Shown: in pieces, positions 42,341-50,732 of the stretch
Numbering within the stretch: the stretch's first letter is position 1
Layout: the number at the start of each line of letters is the position of its first letter
Assembly (NCBI RefSeq): GCF_021568695.1
Contig: NZ_JAKGTI010000002.1
Span: 558,001-622,000, forward strand
Source: Maritalea mediterranea
Lineage (GTDB): Bacteria; Pseudomonadota; Alphaproteobacteria; Rhizobiales; Devosiaceae
Direction: 5' to 3'
Length of the DNA stretch: 64,000 nt
Notes under the pieces: model-generated
What the model saw: only the letters and a program-made list of their open reading frames with translations
What the model was told of the DNA's origin: nothing
Database searches by the model: none
Program-made: the position numbers and the translations under genes

Positions 42341-44220
42341 GATGTCACCTCGGTTTGGCTAACCTTGTCAGGGAACAGGCACCGAACGGCGCGATCGCCA
42401 TTGGCCTCTAACTCGATATCGCCCTGCTTGCACACATCCTGCGCAAAGTTGCAGCGCGGCGCAAAAGCACAGCCTTGTGGCAATCTATCCACCGCTGGGG
42501 GCAAGCCTGGAATAGCGTGCAGTTCGCGTTTGCCGCCGCCCAACTCAGGCACACAAGCCATCAGCCTTTTCGTATACGGGTGTTGCGGATCATCAAGAAT
42601 AGCTGCTGTGGGTCCTTCTTCCACAATCCGCCCCGCATACATCACCGCCACCCGGTCGCACAATTGCGCCACCACACCAAAATCATGGGTGATGAATACA
42701 ATGGCCAAATCACGTTCGCGCCGCAAATCATCCAGCAGAGTCAAAATCTGCGCCTGCACGGTCACATCAAGCGCCGTGGTCGGCTCGTCGGCAATAATCA
42801 CATCAGGCTCATTGGCCAATGCCATCGCGATGGAAACACGCTGGCGCATACCACCCGACATTTCGTGCGGATAGTTATCCACACGCCGCGCCGCATTGGG
42901 AATACGAACAGATTCCAACAATTCCACAGCCCGTGCCCGCGCTTCTTTTTCCGGCATTTTGCGGTGCGCTTGCATGGCCTCGATCAGTTGGTCGCCCACT
43001 TTATAAAGGGGATGCAACGTGGACAGCGGGTCCTGGAAAATATAGGCCACCCGGTCGCCCCGCAATTCGCGCAGCTCATCATAAGAGGCACCCACCAGAT
43101 CATGGCCCTGGAAGCTGACAGCGCCGCCCACAATCTTGCCCGGTGGCGAGGCCACCAGCCCCATCACCGACAAGGCGGTGACGGACTTGCCCGACCCGGA
43201 TTCGCCAATAATGCCAAGGCATTCGCCCTTATTGACCTTCAGCGACACGCCGCCAACGGCTTTGTAAGTGCGGTCCCCCACATGGAATTCAGTGCGCAAG
43301 TCCTGCAAAGCCAGTAAATCATCGCTCGGCACAGGCGGCGTGCTGTCACGCTCTACAATGGTTGCGGGAAGCGGGCGAGACAGGGCGCCTGACTTCAGCC
43401 GCGGGTCAATGGCATCGCGCACCCCATCGCCCAAAAGATTGATCGACATAACAATCAAAAAGATCATGATGCCCGGCACAATCGAGGTGTGCGGTGAAGT
43501 GATCAACGCCGCCCGCGCTTCCCCGAGCATCGACCCCAAATCCGCTTGGGGCGGTTGTGACCCAAGCCCCAGGAAGGACAAGCCCGCCGTTTCCAAAATC
43601 ATCCAGCCAACCGTGGTCGACATGGCGATCACAATCACCGGCAACACATTGGGCAAAATCTCAAACAGGATAATTTGCAGATTGCTCATACCGCTCAACC
43701 GAGCCGCATCCACAAACTCTTTATTGGCAAGCCCCACCGTGACGCCGCGAATATTACGCGCGAAAAACGGGATATTGACCGCAGCCACCGCGAACAGCGC
43801 ATTGATCAGCCCCGGCCCAAGCGCCGCCACAATGGCCAGCGCCAAAAGGATATAGGGAAAAGCCATCAGCATATCGACGAGCCGCATGATCACATTGTCC
43901 GTACGCCCGCCCAGAAAGCCGGCGACAATGCCAATTGTGGAGCCGATAAAGGCCGCGATCAAAGCGGCAGCAGCGCCAACCGCCAGCGACAGGCGCGTGC
44001 CCCACATCAGGCGCGACAGTAGATCGCGCCCCAGATGATCGGTGCCCAGCAAATGTCCTTCCGAGAACGGCGGTAAAAACCGGTCACCCGTAGCCGTAAT
44101 ATTTGGGTTGGGCAACGGCAAAAGCGGGGTGAACAAGGCCAGCAAAACGATAACGCTAAGCACTACAGCCCCAAGGCCAGCCAAACGATTGCGGAATAAA
44201 AGCTTGAAAAACTGGATCAT
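42337..44220 (-). CDS. Fused peptide ABC importer permease-ATPase (DppC-DppD)
   Basis: A 627-residue fusion. Residues 1-275 form a DppC-type permease ([20 protein letters not shown], coupling loop [20 protein letters not shown], and [20 protein letters not shown] near the end). A short linker leads to a DppD-type ATPase from about 300: Walker [10 protein letters not shown], signature [20 protein letters not shown], Walker [14 protein letters not shown], and the C-terminal cysteine motif [15 protein letters not shown]. Such permease-ATPase fusions occur in some Hyphomicrobiales. Both flanking genes overlap it by four bases. Confidence 0.93.
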   Translation of the reverse strand: MIQFFKLLFRNRLAGLGAVVLSVIVLLALFTPLLPLPNPNITATGDRFLPPFSEGHLLGTDHLGRDLLSRLMWGTRLSLAVGAAAALIAAFIGSTIGIVAGFLGGRTDNVIMRLVDMLMAFPYILLALAIVAALGPGLINALFAVAAVNIPFFARNIRGVTVGLANKEFVDAARLSGMSNLQIILFEILPNVLPVIVIAMSTTVGWMILETAGLSFLGLGSQPPQADLGSMLGEARAALITSPHTSIVPGIMIFLIVMSINLLGDGVRDAIDPRLKSGALSRPLPATIVERDSTPPVPSDDLLALQDLRTEFHVGDRTYKAVGGVSLKVNKGECLGIIGESGSGKSVTALSVMGLVASPPGKIVGGAVSFQGHDLVGASYDELRELRGDRVAYIFQDPLSTLHPLYKVGDQLIEAMQAHRKMPEKEARARAVELLESVRIPNAARRVDNYPHEMSGGMRQRVSIAMALANEPDVIIADEPTTALDVTVQAQILTLLDDLRRERDLAIVFITHDFGVVAQLCDRVAVMYAGRIVEEGPTAAILDDPQHPYTKRLMACVPELGGGKRELHAIPGLPPAVDRLPQGCAFAPRCNFAQDVCKQGDIELEANGDRAVRCLFPDKVSQTEVTS

Positions 44221-45164
44221 GATTTGATCCTCGGATCGAGAAGAGACTGGGCCACATCAACCACAATGTTAAACAGCACATAGCAGGCGGCGACAAATAC
44301 GACGCCCCCCTGCACCAGCAAAATGTCACGCTTCAAAATCGCGTCCACCAACATGCGGCCAACACCGGGCCATTGGAAAACCATTTCAATATAAACCGCG
44401 CCGGACAACACAAAGCCGGCCTGAATGCCCAGCACCGGGATGATGGTCACCATCGCCGACTTTAGGGCGTGGCCCAGAATGACCTTTCGCTCATGCACGC
44501 CTTTGGCGCGGGCGGTGCGGATATAATCTTGCCGCAACACTTCCAGCATCGCCGAGCGCGACATACGGGCCACCACCCCGGTGGCCACCGCCGCCAGTGC
44601 AATGGCGGGCATCACGAGGTGGTTGAGCAGATCGGGTAAATCGCCGCCGCCATAGATTGCATACATGCCCGACACCGGGAACCAACGCAGCCGCACGGCA
44701 AAAATCAAGATCATCACCATCCCCAAAAAGAAGGATGGAATGGAAATGCCGATCAGAACGGTGAAGGTGATGGCTTTGTCGGCCCAACCATATTGCCGCG
44801 CGGCAGAAATAACCCCGGCCAGAATGCCAATCAGCGCACACAGCACAAAGCTGGTGCCCGCCAAGATAAGCGTTGCACTGAATCGATCAAGAATTTCATC
44901 CAGTACCGGCCGGTTCAAAGAATAGGACCGTCCGAAATCACCGGTGAGCATATTGCCCAGCCAGATGAAATAGCGTTGAAACAGGGGAGCATCCAAGCCA
45001 AGGTCCTTATTGATCTTGGCGACATTCTCCGGGGTCGCATAGGCCCCCAGGATGGCAGTAGCCGGATCACCGGGGATCATCGCCATGATCAGAAAAACGA
45101 TCAGCGTGATACCAAACAACACCGGTATGGCCGAGATCAGCCTTTTGAGAATATAGGCAGCCAT
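44217..45164 (-). CDS. Dipeptide/oligopeptide ABC importer permease, DppB type
   Basis: A 315-residue permease with about six helices starting MAAYILKRLISAIPVLFGIT, with GDPATAILGAYATPENVAKI, the coupling loop YIRTARAKGVHERKVILGHA, and the ending SLLDPRIKS, all DppB-like. The start at 45164 has GGGGGGAG upstream; the frame extends back to 45212 but that would overlap an intercistronic hairpin and lacks a ribosome site. Confidence 0.93.
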   Translation of the reverse strand: MAAYILKRLISAIPVLFGITLIVFLIMAMIPGDPATAILGAYATPENVAKINKDLGLDAPLFQRYFIWLGNMLTGDFGRSYSLNRPVLDEILDRFSATLILAGTSFVLCALIGILAGVISAARQYGWADKAITFTVLIGISIPSFFLGMVMILIFAVRLRWFPVSGMYAIYGGGDLPDLLNHLVMPAIALAAVATGVVARMSRSAMLEVLRQDYIRTARAKGVHERKVILGHALKSAMVTIIPVLGIQAGFVLSGAVYIEMVFQWPGVGRMLVDAILKRDILLVQGGVVFVAACYVLFNIVVDVAQSLLDPRIKS

Positions 45165-45182
45165 TTTCTCCCCCCTCGAATA

Positions 45183-45209
45183 AATTGGCGGGCACAATGC
45201 CCGCCAATT
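45183..45209 (-). other. Intercistronic hairpin after the peptide-binding protein gene
   Basis: AATTGGCGGGC / GCCCGCCAATT, a perfect 11-bp stem with a five-base loop and no T-run, between the binding-protein gene and the DppB-type gene. It is the same arrangement as at the other two importers of this window that have the binding-protein gene first. Confidence 0.62.
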
Positions 45210-45215
45210 CAAAGA

Positions 45216-46793
45216 TTAGTTTTTGGTCACATTCTGCAGATGCAGCAGGAAGGATGGTTCGAGGTCAAAGTTCTCGACCCGATCATTCGTCACAGCATTC
45301 TGCTTCCAGTTGGCCACAAAGACCCAAGGTGCATCTTCTTGCACAATTTCTTGCATCTCGCGATACAATTGGGCGCGCTCTTCCTGGCTGGTGGATGTGC
45401 GTGCTTTTTCCAGCAGTTCGTCCACTTTTTCATTGGAGTAATAGCCAGAGTTAAAACCGCCATTTTCAGGCCAAGCGTCTGTCCGCAGCGCGAGGTATGG
45501 CAATGTATCCGGATCATTCGTCATCCAGGCCATTTCAGCCATATCAGCTTTGCCTTCAAGACCGGGGTTCACTTCACCCAAGAAGGTGTTCCACTCATAA
45601 GTCTCAATTTTTACATCAAGACCAACAGCGGCCAGATCAGCCTGGATGGCTGTACCCATGGCAACCGGATCAAGCATGCCGGAACCGCCTTCGGTCACAT
45701 AGAAGGTCAGTTCTGCACCCTCTGCACCTGCTTCAGCCAACAGTTCTTTGGCTTTTTCAGGATCATAAGGATAAGGATCCAACTCTTCATTGTAGGCCCA
45801 GGCGAAGGCAGGTGGTGTTGGGCCAGCGGCCACATCAGCGGTGCCTTCAAGCACATCATTCACAATGGCTTCTTTGTTGATGGCATAGTTCGCGGCCTGG
45901 CGAACACGCTTATCGGCAAATGGACCTTCTTTCGCGTTCAAAATCAGGAACCAGACGTGAGGACCAGCTTGCTCAACAATGGTGAAATCATCGCCTTGGA
46001 ATTGAGACAATGCGGTTGGCGGCACTTCCACCATCATGTCGATGCCACCGGCCAGCATTTCAGCCACACGGGTATTGGCATCGGTGATCGGGCGAAACAC
46101 GACCGCTTGCACACCTGCAGGGTCGCCCCAATAATCGGCATAACGATCTACCACGACACGCTCGTTTGACTTCCACTCAACAAACTTAAATGGACCGGTG
46201 CCAACTGGGTTACGCCCAAAATCCTCGCCGTTTGACTTCACAGCCTCTGGTGAAACCAAAAGGCCTGTGGGATAAGCCAAGTTGGACAGGAATGGCGCAT
46301 ATGGCGCGTTCAGCTTGAACTTCACGGTCAAATCGTCAACCGCTGTTGTTTCTTCGACAGCAGAGAAGAAAAAGGCCAACGGAAATGGACCGGTGTTATG
46401 ATACGGATGATCCTCATTCAACATCCGGTCAAAGTTAAACTTCACCGCTTCCGCATTAAAGGGTGTGCCATCGTGGAATGTCACGCCTTCGCGCAGGTTG
46501 AATGTGTATTCGGTGCCATCTTCGCTGATTTCCCAGCTTTCAGCCAAAGCGGGCGCCACTTCCAATGTGCCAGACTTATAGCGGACCAACCCTTCGTAAA
46601 GGTTCACCAGAATGCGGAAATCATTCACCGCGGTGACAGCCGCCGGGTCCAGTGATTTCGGTTCTGCAATTTGCCCAACCACCAAAACATCTTCTGGCGT
46701 TTGCGCATGCGCACTTGTGAGCGCGGGGAAGAGTCCCAACGCTGCAATAGATGCCGCGACAAAGGCACGGCGCGTTAATTTCATAATTTGCAT
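45216..46793 (-). CDS. Peptide/solute ABC importer binding protein (family 5)
   Basis: A 525-residue SBP_bac_5 protein. The signal sequence MQIMKLTRRAFVAASIAALG ends in SAHA near residue 30 and contains a twin arginine, so export may be by Tat. The mature part has the family features SLDPAAVTAVNDFRILVNLY, then LAESWEISEDGTEYTFNLRE and GVTFHDGTPFNAEAVKFNFD. Ligands may be peptides or other amides; the divergent amidohydrolase gene hints at an amide or N-acyl compound. GGGAGG is five bases before the ATG. It is the first gene of the importer operon. Confidence 0.92.
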   Translation of the reverse strand: MQIMKLTRRAFVAASIAALGLFPALTSAHAQTPEDVLVVGQIAEPKSLDPAAVTAVNDFRILVNLYEGLVRYKSGTLEVAPALAESWEISEDGTEYTFNLREGVTFHDGTPFNAEAVKFNFDRMLNEDHPYHNTGPFPLAFFFSAVEETTAVDDLTVKFKLNAPYAPFLSNLAYPTGLLVSPEAVKSNGEDFGRNPVGTGPFKFVEWKSNERVVVDRYADYWGDPAGVQAVVFRPITDANTRVAEMLAGGIDMMVEVPPTALSQFQGDDFTIVEQAGPHVWFLILNAKEGPFADKRVRQAANYAINKEAIVNDVLEGTADVAAGPTPPAFAWAYNEELDPYPYDPEKAKELLAEAGAEGAELTFYVTEGGSGMLDPVAMGTAIQADLAAVGLDVKIETYEWNTFLGEVNPGLEGKADMAEMAWMTNDPDTLPYLALRTDAWPENGGFNSGYYSNEKVDELLEKARTSTSQEERAQLYREMQEIVQEDAPWVFVANWKQNAVTNDRVENFDLEPSFLLHLQNVTKN

Positions 46794-46820
46794 ATTGACC
46801 TCCCTTTCGGATCACCCTGT

Positions 46821-46836
46821 ATTTATCATGATAAAT
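46821..46836. promoter_or_regulatory. Palindromic operator 1, likely for the GntR regulator
   Basis: A perfect 16-bp palindrome ATTTATCATGATAAAT, 28 bases upstream of the peptide-binding protein gene. Size and symmetry fit a GntR/FCD operator. Confidence 0.62.
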
Positions 46837-46847
46837 TGCAAACGTCA

Positions 46848-46863
46848 ATTTTTCATGATAAAT
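46848..46863. promoter_or_regulatory. Palindromic operator 2, likely for the GntR regulator
   Basis: ATTTTTCATGATAAAT, identical to operator 1 except for one base, starting 27 bases after it and 18 bases before the DUF1028 start. The pair lies in the shared promoter of the two divergent operons, so one regulator could control both. Confidence 0.6.
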
Positions 46864-46881
46864 AGGCGGTGAGGAGCGATT

Positions 46882-47544
46882 ATGACATATTCAATTCTAG
46901 TGCACGATCCAGAGACGAACCAACTGGGCGCGGCCGCCGCCACCGGCTCATTATGCGTGGGGGGCTGGGTGTTGCGCGGCCGTTTTAATGTGGGGCTTAC
47001 AGCAAGCCAGGGCGCGGCACCCAGCACATTCTGGCGTGATGATATTTTAGATTTATTACAACAGGGCACCGACGTTGAGTCTGCCGTCGAAAAAGTTACA
47101 TCAGCCGATAAAGGGCGTGAATCCCGACAATTGGCTGCACTTGATTCGCAAGGCAACAGCGCATCATTCACAGGCAGCAAAAACACACAGATCGCCTTTG
47201 CTGAGCCTTTTGAAAATGGCATTGTGTCGGGCAATCTGCTTGCTGATCAAAAAGTTCTAACGGCCGCGCGAAAGGCCTACCAAGAAACCAAGGGTCCCAT
47301 GGGCGACAGACTGCTCTCCGCCCTGCATGCGGCTCAGGATGCGGGGGGAGATTCGCGCGGCCTATTGTCCGGCGCGCTCCTCGTGCTCTCGCCAGACGAG
47401 GCACCGCTAGATTTGCGCGTAGATTACAGCGAAAAACCCCTCGTCGATTTATCGGCCCTTTATCAGCGCGCCATGACGGGGGACTATCGCGACTGGCATC
47501 TCACCGTGCCCACACCGAACGACAAGGAGCGTGGTCTTGACTGA
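46882..47544 (+). CDS. DUF1028 family protein (putative Ntn-hydrolase-like)
   Basis: A 220-residue protein starting MTYSILVHDPETNQLGAAAA and continuing with TGSLCVGGWVLRGR, TASQGAAPSTFWRDDILDLL and SGNLLADQKVLTAARKAYQE, the DUF1028 pattern. This family has an Ntn-hydrolase-like fold and often sits beside amidohydrolase and peptide transport genes, but no activity has been firmly assigned as far as I know. GAGGAG precedes the ATG. Its end overlaps the M20 amidohydrolase gene. Confidence 0.88.
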   Translation: MTYSILVHDPETNQLGAAAATGSLCVGGWVLRGRFNVGLTASQGAAPSTFWRDDILDLLQQGTDVESAVEKVTSADKGRESRQLAALDSQGNSASFTGSKNTQIAFAEPFENGIVSGNLLADQKVLTAARKAYQETKGPMGDRLLSALHAAQDAGGDSRGLLSGALLVLSPDEAPLDLRVDYSEKPLVDLSALYQRAMTGDYRDWHLTVPTPNDKERGLD

Positions 47545-48763
47545 TTGGGGAAAATTGACCGCTGAGCGTCTTACAGAAATCGCCAAGTGCTCTGAGGCAG
47601 GTCCGGGTGTAACCCGCCTGCCCTTCACACGCGAACATGCAGACGCGTTGCAGCTGATTGAAGGCTGGATGCAGGATGCCGGGCTGGAAACCCATCTGGA
47701 TGCCGCGGGCACCCTTGTGGGCCGCACCACTTTCCCCGGCGCCAGTCAAACCCTTTATATGGGATCGCATCAAGACAGTGTGCGCCATGGCGGCGCCTAT
47801 GACGGGATAATGGGCGTTGCCCTGCCGATCCTGGCGTTGAAAAAGCTGAAGGATGAAGGCATTACCCTGCCCTTCAATGTCGAAATTTTGGCCTTTGCCG
47901 ACGAAGAAGGCGTGCGCTTTCCCACAGCCCTGATCGGCTCCCGCGCCTTGGCGGGCAGCTACGACCCGGCGGTGCTGGACCTGAAAGATCGTGACGGGAT
48001 TTCCATTGATCAGGCCATGCGGGCCTTTGGCCTGTCGCCGGACAATATCCCCAAACTCAAGCGCAACAACAATCGGGCTTTGGGCTTTGTGGAAGTGCAT
48101 ATTGAGCAGGGCCCGATGCTGCAGGATGAAGATTTGTCCCTCGGCGTCGTCACCGCCATTTGCGGCATTGAACGCCATAGCGTCACCTTCCATGGCGTCT
48201 CTGGCCATGCGGGCACCCTGCCCATGCGCAACCGGCAAGACGCGCTGGTGGGCGCCAGCAAACTGATCAGCTACGTCAATGAGTTGGCGGTCAACACCGA
48301 GCATTTGCGCGCCACCGTTGGCGCGTTGGACATTTCGCCCAATGTGGTCAATGCCGTCCCGAATGAGGCGCGTTTGACCGTTGAAATGCGTTCCGCTGAC
48401 GATGCGGTGCGCGCCGAAGCTGCACAGCAAATTGAGGACAAGGCCAAAGAGATCGCCGAAACGAACAGGCTGACAGTGAGCTATGACAAGACTTACGCCC
48501 AACCGGCACAACAATGTGCGGACAGCTTAAGATCACCGTTGGCAGAGGCCGTAAAGGCGCAATTGGGTCGCGCTCTGGCGCTGCCCTCCGGCGCCACCCA
48601 CGATGCCTCTGCCATGGCGGACCTTGGGCCGATGGCCATGATGTTTGTGCGCTGCAAAGATGGCATCAGCCACAACCCGGCCGAATATGCATCGCCTGAG
48701 GATATGGGCGATGCGGTGCAGGTGCTGGCGCAATTTATCAAAAATATGGCGGTGCGGGTTTAA
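47537..48763 (+). CDS. M20-family amidohydrolase (allantoate / N-carbamoyl-L-amino acid hydrolase type)
   Basis: A 408-residue metal-dependent hydrolase of the AmaB/HyuC/AllC group. Metal-binding motifs seen are MGSHQDSVRHGGAYDGIMGV, then AFADEEGVRFPTALIGSRAL (the EE pair), VEVHIEQGPML, and the late DLGPMAMMFVRC-like stretch that follows SGATHDASAMA. It cleaves N-carbamoyl, ureido or N-acyl amides; the substrate is not resolved. I prefer the TTG at 47537 (AAGGAG eight bases upstream) to a GTG at 47531, which is too close to the ribosome site. It overlaps the DUF1028 gene by eight bases. Confidence 0.88.
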   Translation: MTDWGKLTAERLTEIAKCSEAGPGVTRLPFTREHADALQLIEGWMQDAGLETHLDAAGTLVGRTTFPGASQTLYMGSHQDSVRHGGAYDGIMGVALPILALKKLKDEGITLPFNVEILAFADEEGVRFPTALIGSRALAGSYDPAVLDLKDRDGISIDQAMRAFGLSPDNIPKLKRNNNRALGFVEVHIEQGPMLQDEDLSLGVVTAICGIERHSVTFHGVSGHAGTLPMRNRQDALVGASKLISYVNELAVNTEHLRATVGALDISPNVVNAVPNEARLTVEMRSADDAVRAEAAQQIEDKAKEIAETNRLTVSYDKTYAQPAQQCADSLRSPLAEAVKAQLGRALALPSGATHDASAMADLGPMAMMFVRCKDGISHNPAEYASPEDMGDAVQVLAQFIKNMAVRV

Positions 48764-49786
48764 CTACCCGCCCTGAAAGCCGGACATAAAGGCGGTAAGA
48801 TTGTCGCCCAACTCATCGCACAAATATCCGCCTTCCTGCACCATCACGCAGGGCAAATCCATCTGGGCAAATCGCTTGCCGATCTCAGCAAAGCCCTGCT
48901 GGCTGACAGACAGGCCACCAAAAGGGTCGCCCTCAAACGCGTCGAGACCCAGCGCCACCACAACAATGTCGGTGCCAAATTGCTGCACCCGCTCCAACCC
49001 CTTGTCGAGCGCGTCCAAGAAGCCCTCATCACCCGTGCCCATCTTCAGGGGCAAGTTGAGATTGGTGCCAAGCGCATCGCCCTCGCCGCGTTCATGGGCA
49101 TGCCCCCAAAAGAACGGATAATATCGGATTGGATCGGCGTGTATGGAGACGGTCAGCACATCCCGATCACCATAAAAGATGCCTTGAGTGCCATTGCCAT
49201 GGTGCAAATCCACATCAACAATCGCCGCCCGCAATCCATTTTGCTTGAGATGCGCCGCGGCAATGGCTGAATTGTTGAAAAAACAAAATCCACCCGCCAG
49301 ATCCGAAAATGCGTGATGCCCCGGTGGCCGACACAGCGCATAGGCCGCTTTGGCTCCAGCCAGCACATCATTGGTGGCGCTCATCGCCGTTTGCGCGCTC
49401 CAATAGGCCGAATGGAATGTATGCTCGGAAATCGGGCATGCCGTATCCGCCATATGAAAGCCCGCCTGCCCCACTGCCGACTTCGGATAGCTCACGGTGC
49501 GCCGATCCGGGTGGATATTGGGGATCACTTCGGCGGATCCCCCCTCAATGCGCTGCCAGCGCTTATAAATATGCTGCAGAAAATGCACATATTCGGCGCT
49601 ATGCACCCGCGCAATCGGCCCCATGCCATGGTCTTCTGTTGTGCTTTGGGTCAGGCCTGCAGCTTTGGCCCCATCCAACAAAGCCTGTACCCGACCGGGC
49701 TGCTCGGGATTGGGCTGAGGCGCGCCGGAGGCGAGAAAATTGACCGGATTATGTAGCCGCTGGGCTTCATCAAAAAACAGCTTCAT
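48764..49786 (-). CDS. Histone deacetylase superfamily acetylpolyamine amidohydrolase
   Basis: A 340-residue zinc hydrolase: RVHSAEYVHFL, the active-site histidines in CRPPGHHAFSDLAGGFCFFN, the zinc ligands in IVDVDLHHGNGTQGIFYGDR and the third in VALGLDAFEGDPFGGLSV. Length matches bacterial acetylpolyamine amidohydrolases (about 340). It would deacetylate acetylated polyamines. It is the last gene of the polyamine-type operon, sharing its start codon region with the preceding BKACE stop. Its 3' end abuts the M20 gene. Confidence 0.9.
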   Translation of the reverse strand: MKLFFDEAQRLHNPVNFLASGAPQPNPEQPGRVQALLDGAKAAGLTQSTTEDHGMGPIARVHSAEYVHFLQHIYKRWQRIEGGSAEVIPNIHPDRRTVSYPKSAVGQAGFHMADTACPISEHTFHSAYWSAQTAMSATNDVLAGAKAAYALCRPPGHHAFSDLAGGFCFFNNSAIAAAHLKQNGLRAAIVDVDLHHGNGTQGIFYGDRDVLTVSIHADPIRYYPFFWGHAHERGEGDALGTNLNLPLKMGTGDEGFLDALDKGLERVQQFGTDIVVVALGLDAFEGDPFGGLSVSQQGFAEIGKRFAQMDLPCVMVQEGGYLCDELGDNLTAFMSGFQGG

Positions 49787-50730
49787 TACACATAACTTTG
49801 TTCGAGATTTTCATTATCTGCGCCATTGGGAACCCCCAAAATCCGGCGCGCTTCTGCAGGCGTGGCGACCTGCTTGCCATTGGCTTCAATCAGCGCTGTG
49901 GCCTTTTCCACCTGTTGCGCGTTAGAGGTCGCCAATTGGCCCTTGGCGATATAAAGATTATCCTCAAGCCCCACGCGCACATGCCCACCCATTGCAATGG
50001 AGAGCGCCGCCATTTGCATTTGCGCCCGGCCCGCGCCGATCACCGAAAACTGATAGTCGCGACCAAACAATTTGTCGGCTGTGTCTTTCAAGAAATAGAG
50101 CACCTCTGGCAGCGGCGGGGCACCGCCCAGAACGCCCAACACAAATTGCAAAAAGAACGGGGGCTTCAACACGCCGCGCTGGGCCAAATGATCCAGCATA
50201 TAGAGATGCGAGACATCATAGCATTCCAGCTCAAATACGGTCGGGCGTTGGTTGAGCCGTTCAGCGATTTCGCCAATATCGCGCGGGGTGTTTTTAAACA
50301 CCAGATCGTCAGAATTGCGCAAAAAGGGCTCTTCCCACCCATGTTTCCATTCTTTGATCCGATCTGCTAGCGGATAGAGCGCAAAATTCATCGACCCGAG
50401 ATTGAGCGACGCCATTTCCGGCTGCAAACGGGTTGCAGCAGCCAGCCGGTCATCCAAGCTCATCACCGCCGACCCGCCAGTGGACATGTTCAATATCGGA
50501 TCGCTTTGCGCGCTCAATTGCGGGTAGAACCCGTTCCAATGCTCCAGCGCTGCGCTGGGCTGGCCGGTTTCCGGATGCCGCGCGTGCAGATGCAGGATAG
50601 AAGCGCCAGCCTTCGCCGCGCCCAAGCCTTCGCGCACCATATCTTCACCACTCACCGGCAAATGCGGTGACATGGAGGGCGTATGAATCGATCCAGTCAG
50701 CGCACAACTGATAATGACCTTATCCGCCAT
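49786..50730 (-). CDS. BKACE family enzyme (beta-keto acid cleavage, DUF849)
   Basis: A 314-residue TIM-barrel metalloenzyme starting MADKVIISCALTGSIHTPSM, with LHLHARHPETGQPSAALEHW carrying the zinc-binding HxHxR motif, and GGHVRVGLEDNLYIAKGQLA near the C-terminus, both typical. BKACE enzymes condense a beta-keto acid with acetyl-CoA to give acetoacetate and a CoA ester. In the lysine or polyamine context the substrate could be a keto-amino acid produced by the neighbouring aminotransferase. It lies two bases after the aminotransferase gene. Confidence 0.93.
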   Translation of the reverse strand: MADKVIISCALTGSIHTPSMSPHLPVSGEDMVREGLGAAKAGASILHLHARHPETGQPSAALEHWNGFYPQLSAQSDPILNMSTGGSAVMSLDDRLAAATRLQPEMASLNLGSMNFALYPLADRIKEWKHGWEEPFLRNSDDLVFKNTPRDIGEIAERLNQRPTVFELECYDVSHLYMLDHLAQRGVLKPPFFLQFVLGVLGGAPPLPEVLYFLKDTADKLFGRDYQFSVIGAGRAQMQMAALSIAMGGHVRVGLEDNLYIAKGQLATSNAQQVEKATALIEANGKQVATPAEARRILGVPNGADNENLEQSYV

Positions 50731-50732
50731 TT

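Noticed and set aside
44793-46169. Long plus-strand open frame (458 codons) across the peptide importer genes
   Set aside because: It is antisense to the DppB-like and binding-protein genes, has no family resemblance or ribosome site, and is rich in H, Q and R as shadows of these genes usually are.
47501-48514. Minus-strand open frame of 337 codons
   Set aside because: Antisense to the M20 amidohydrolase gene, which has clear metal-binding motifs; the frame has no recognisable domain.
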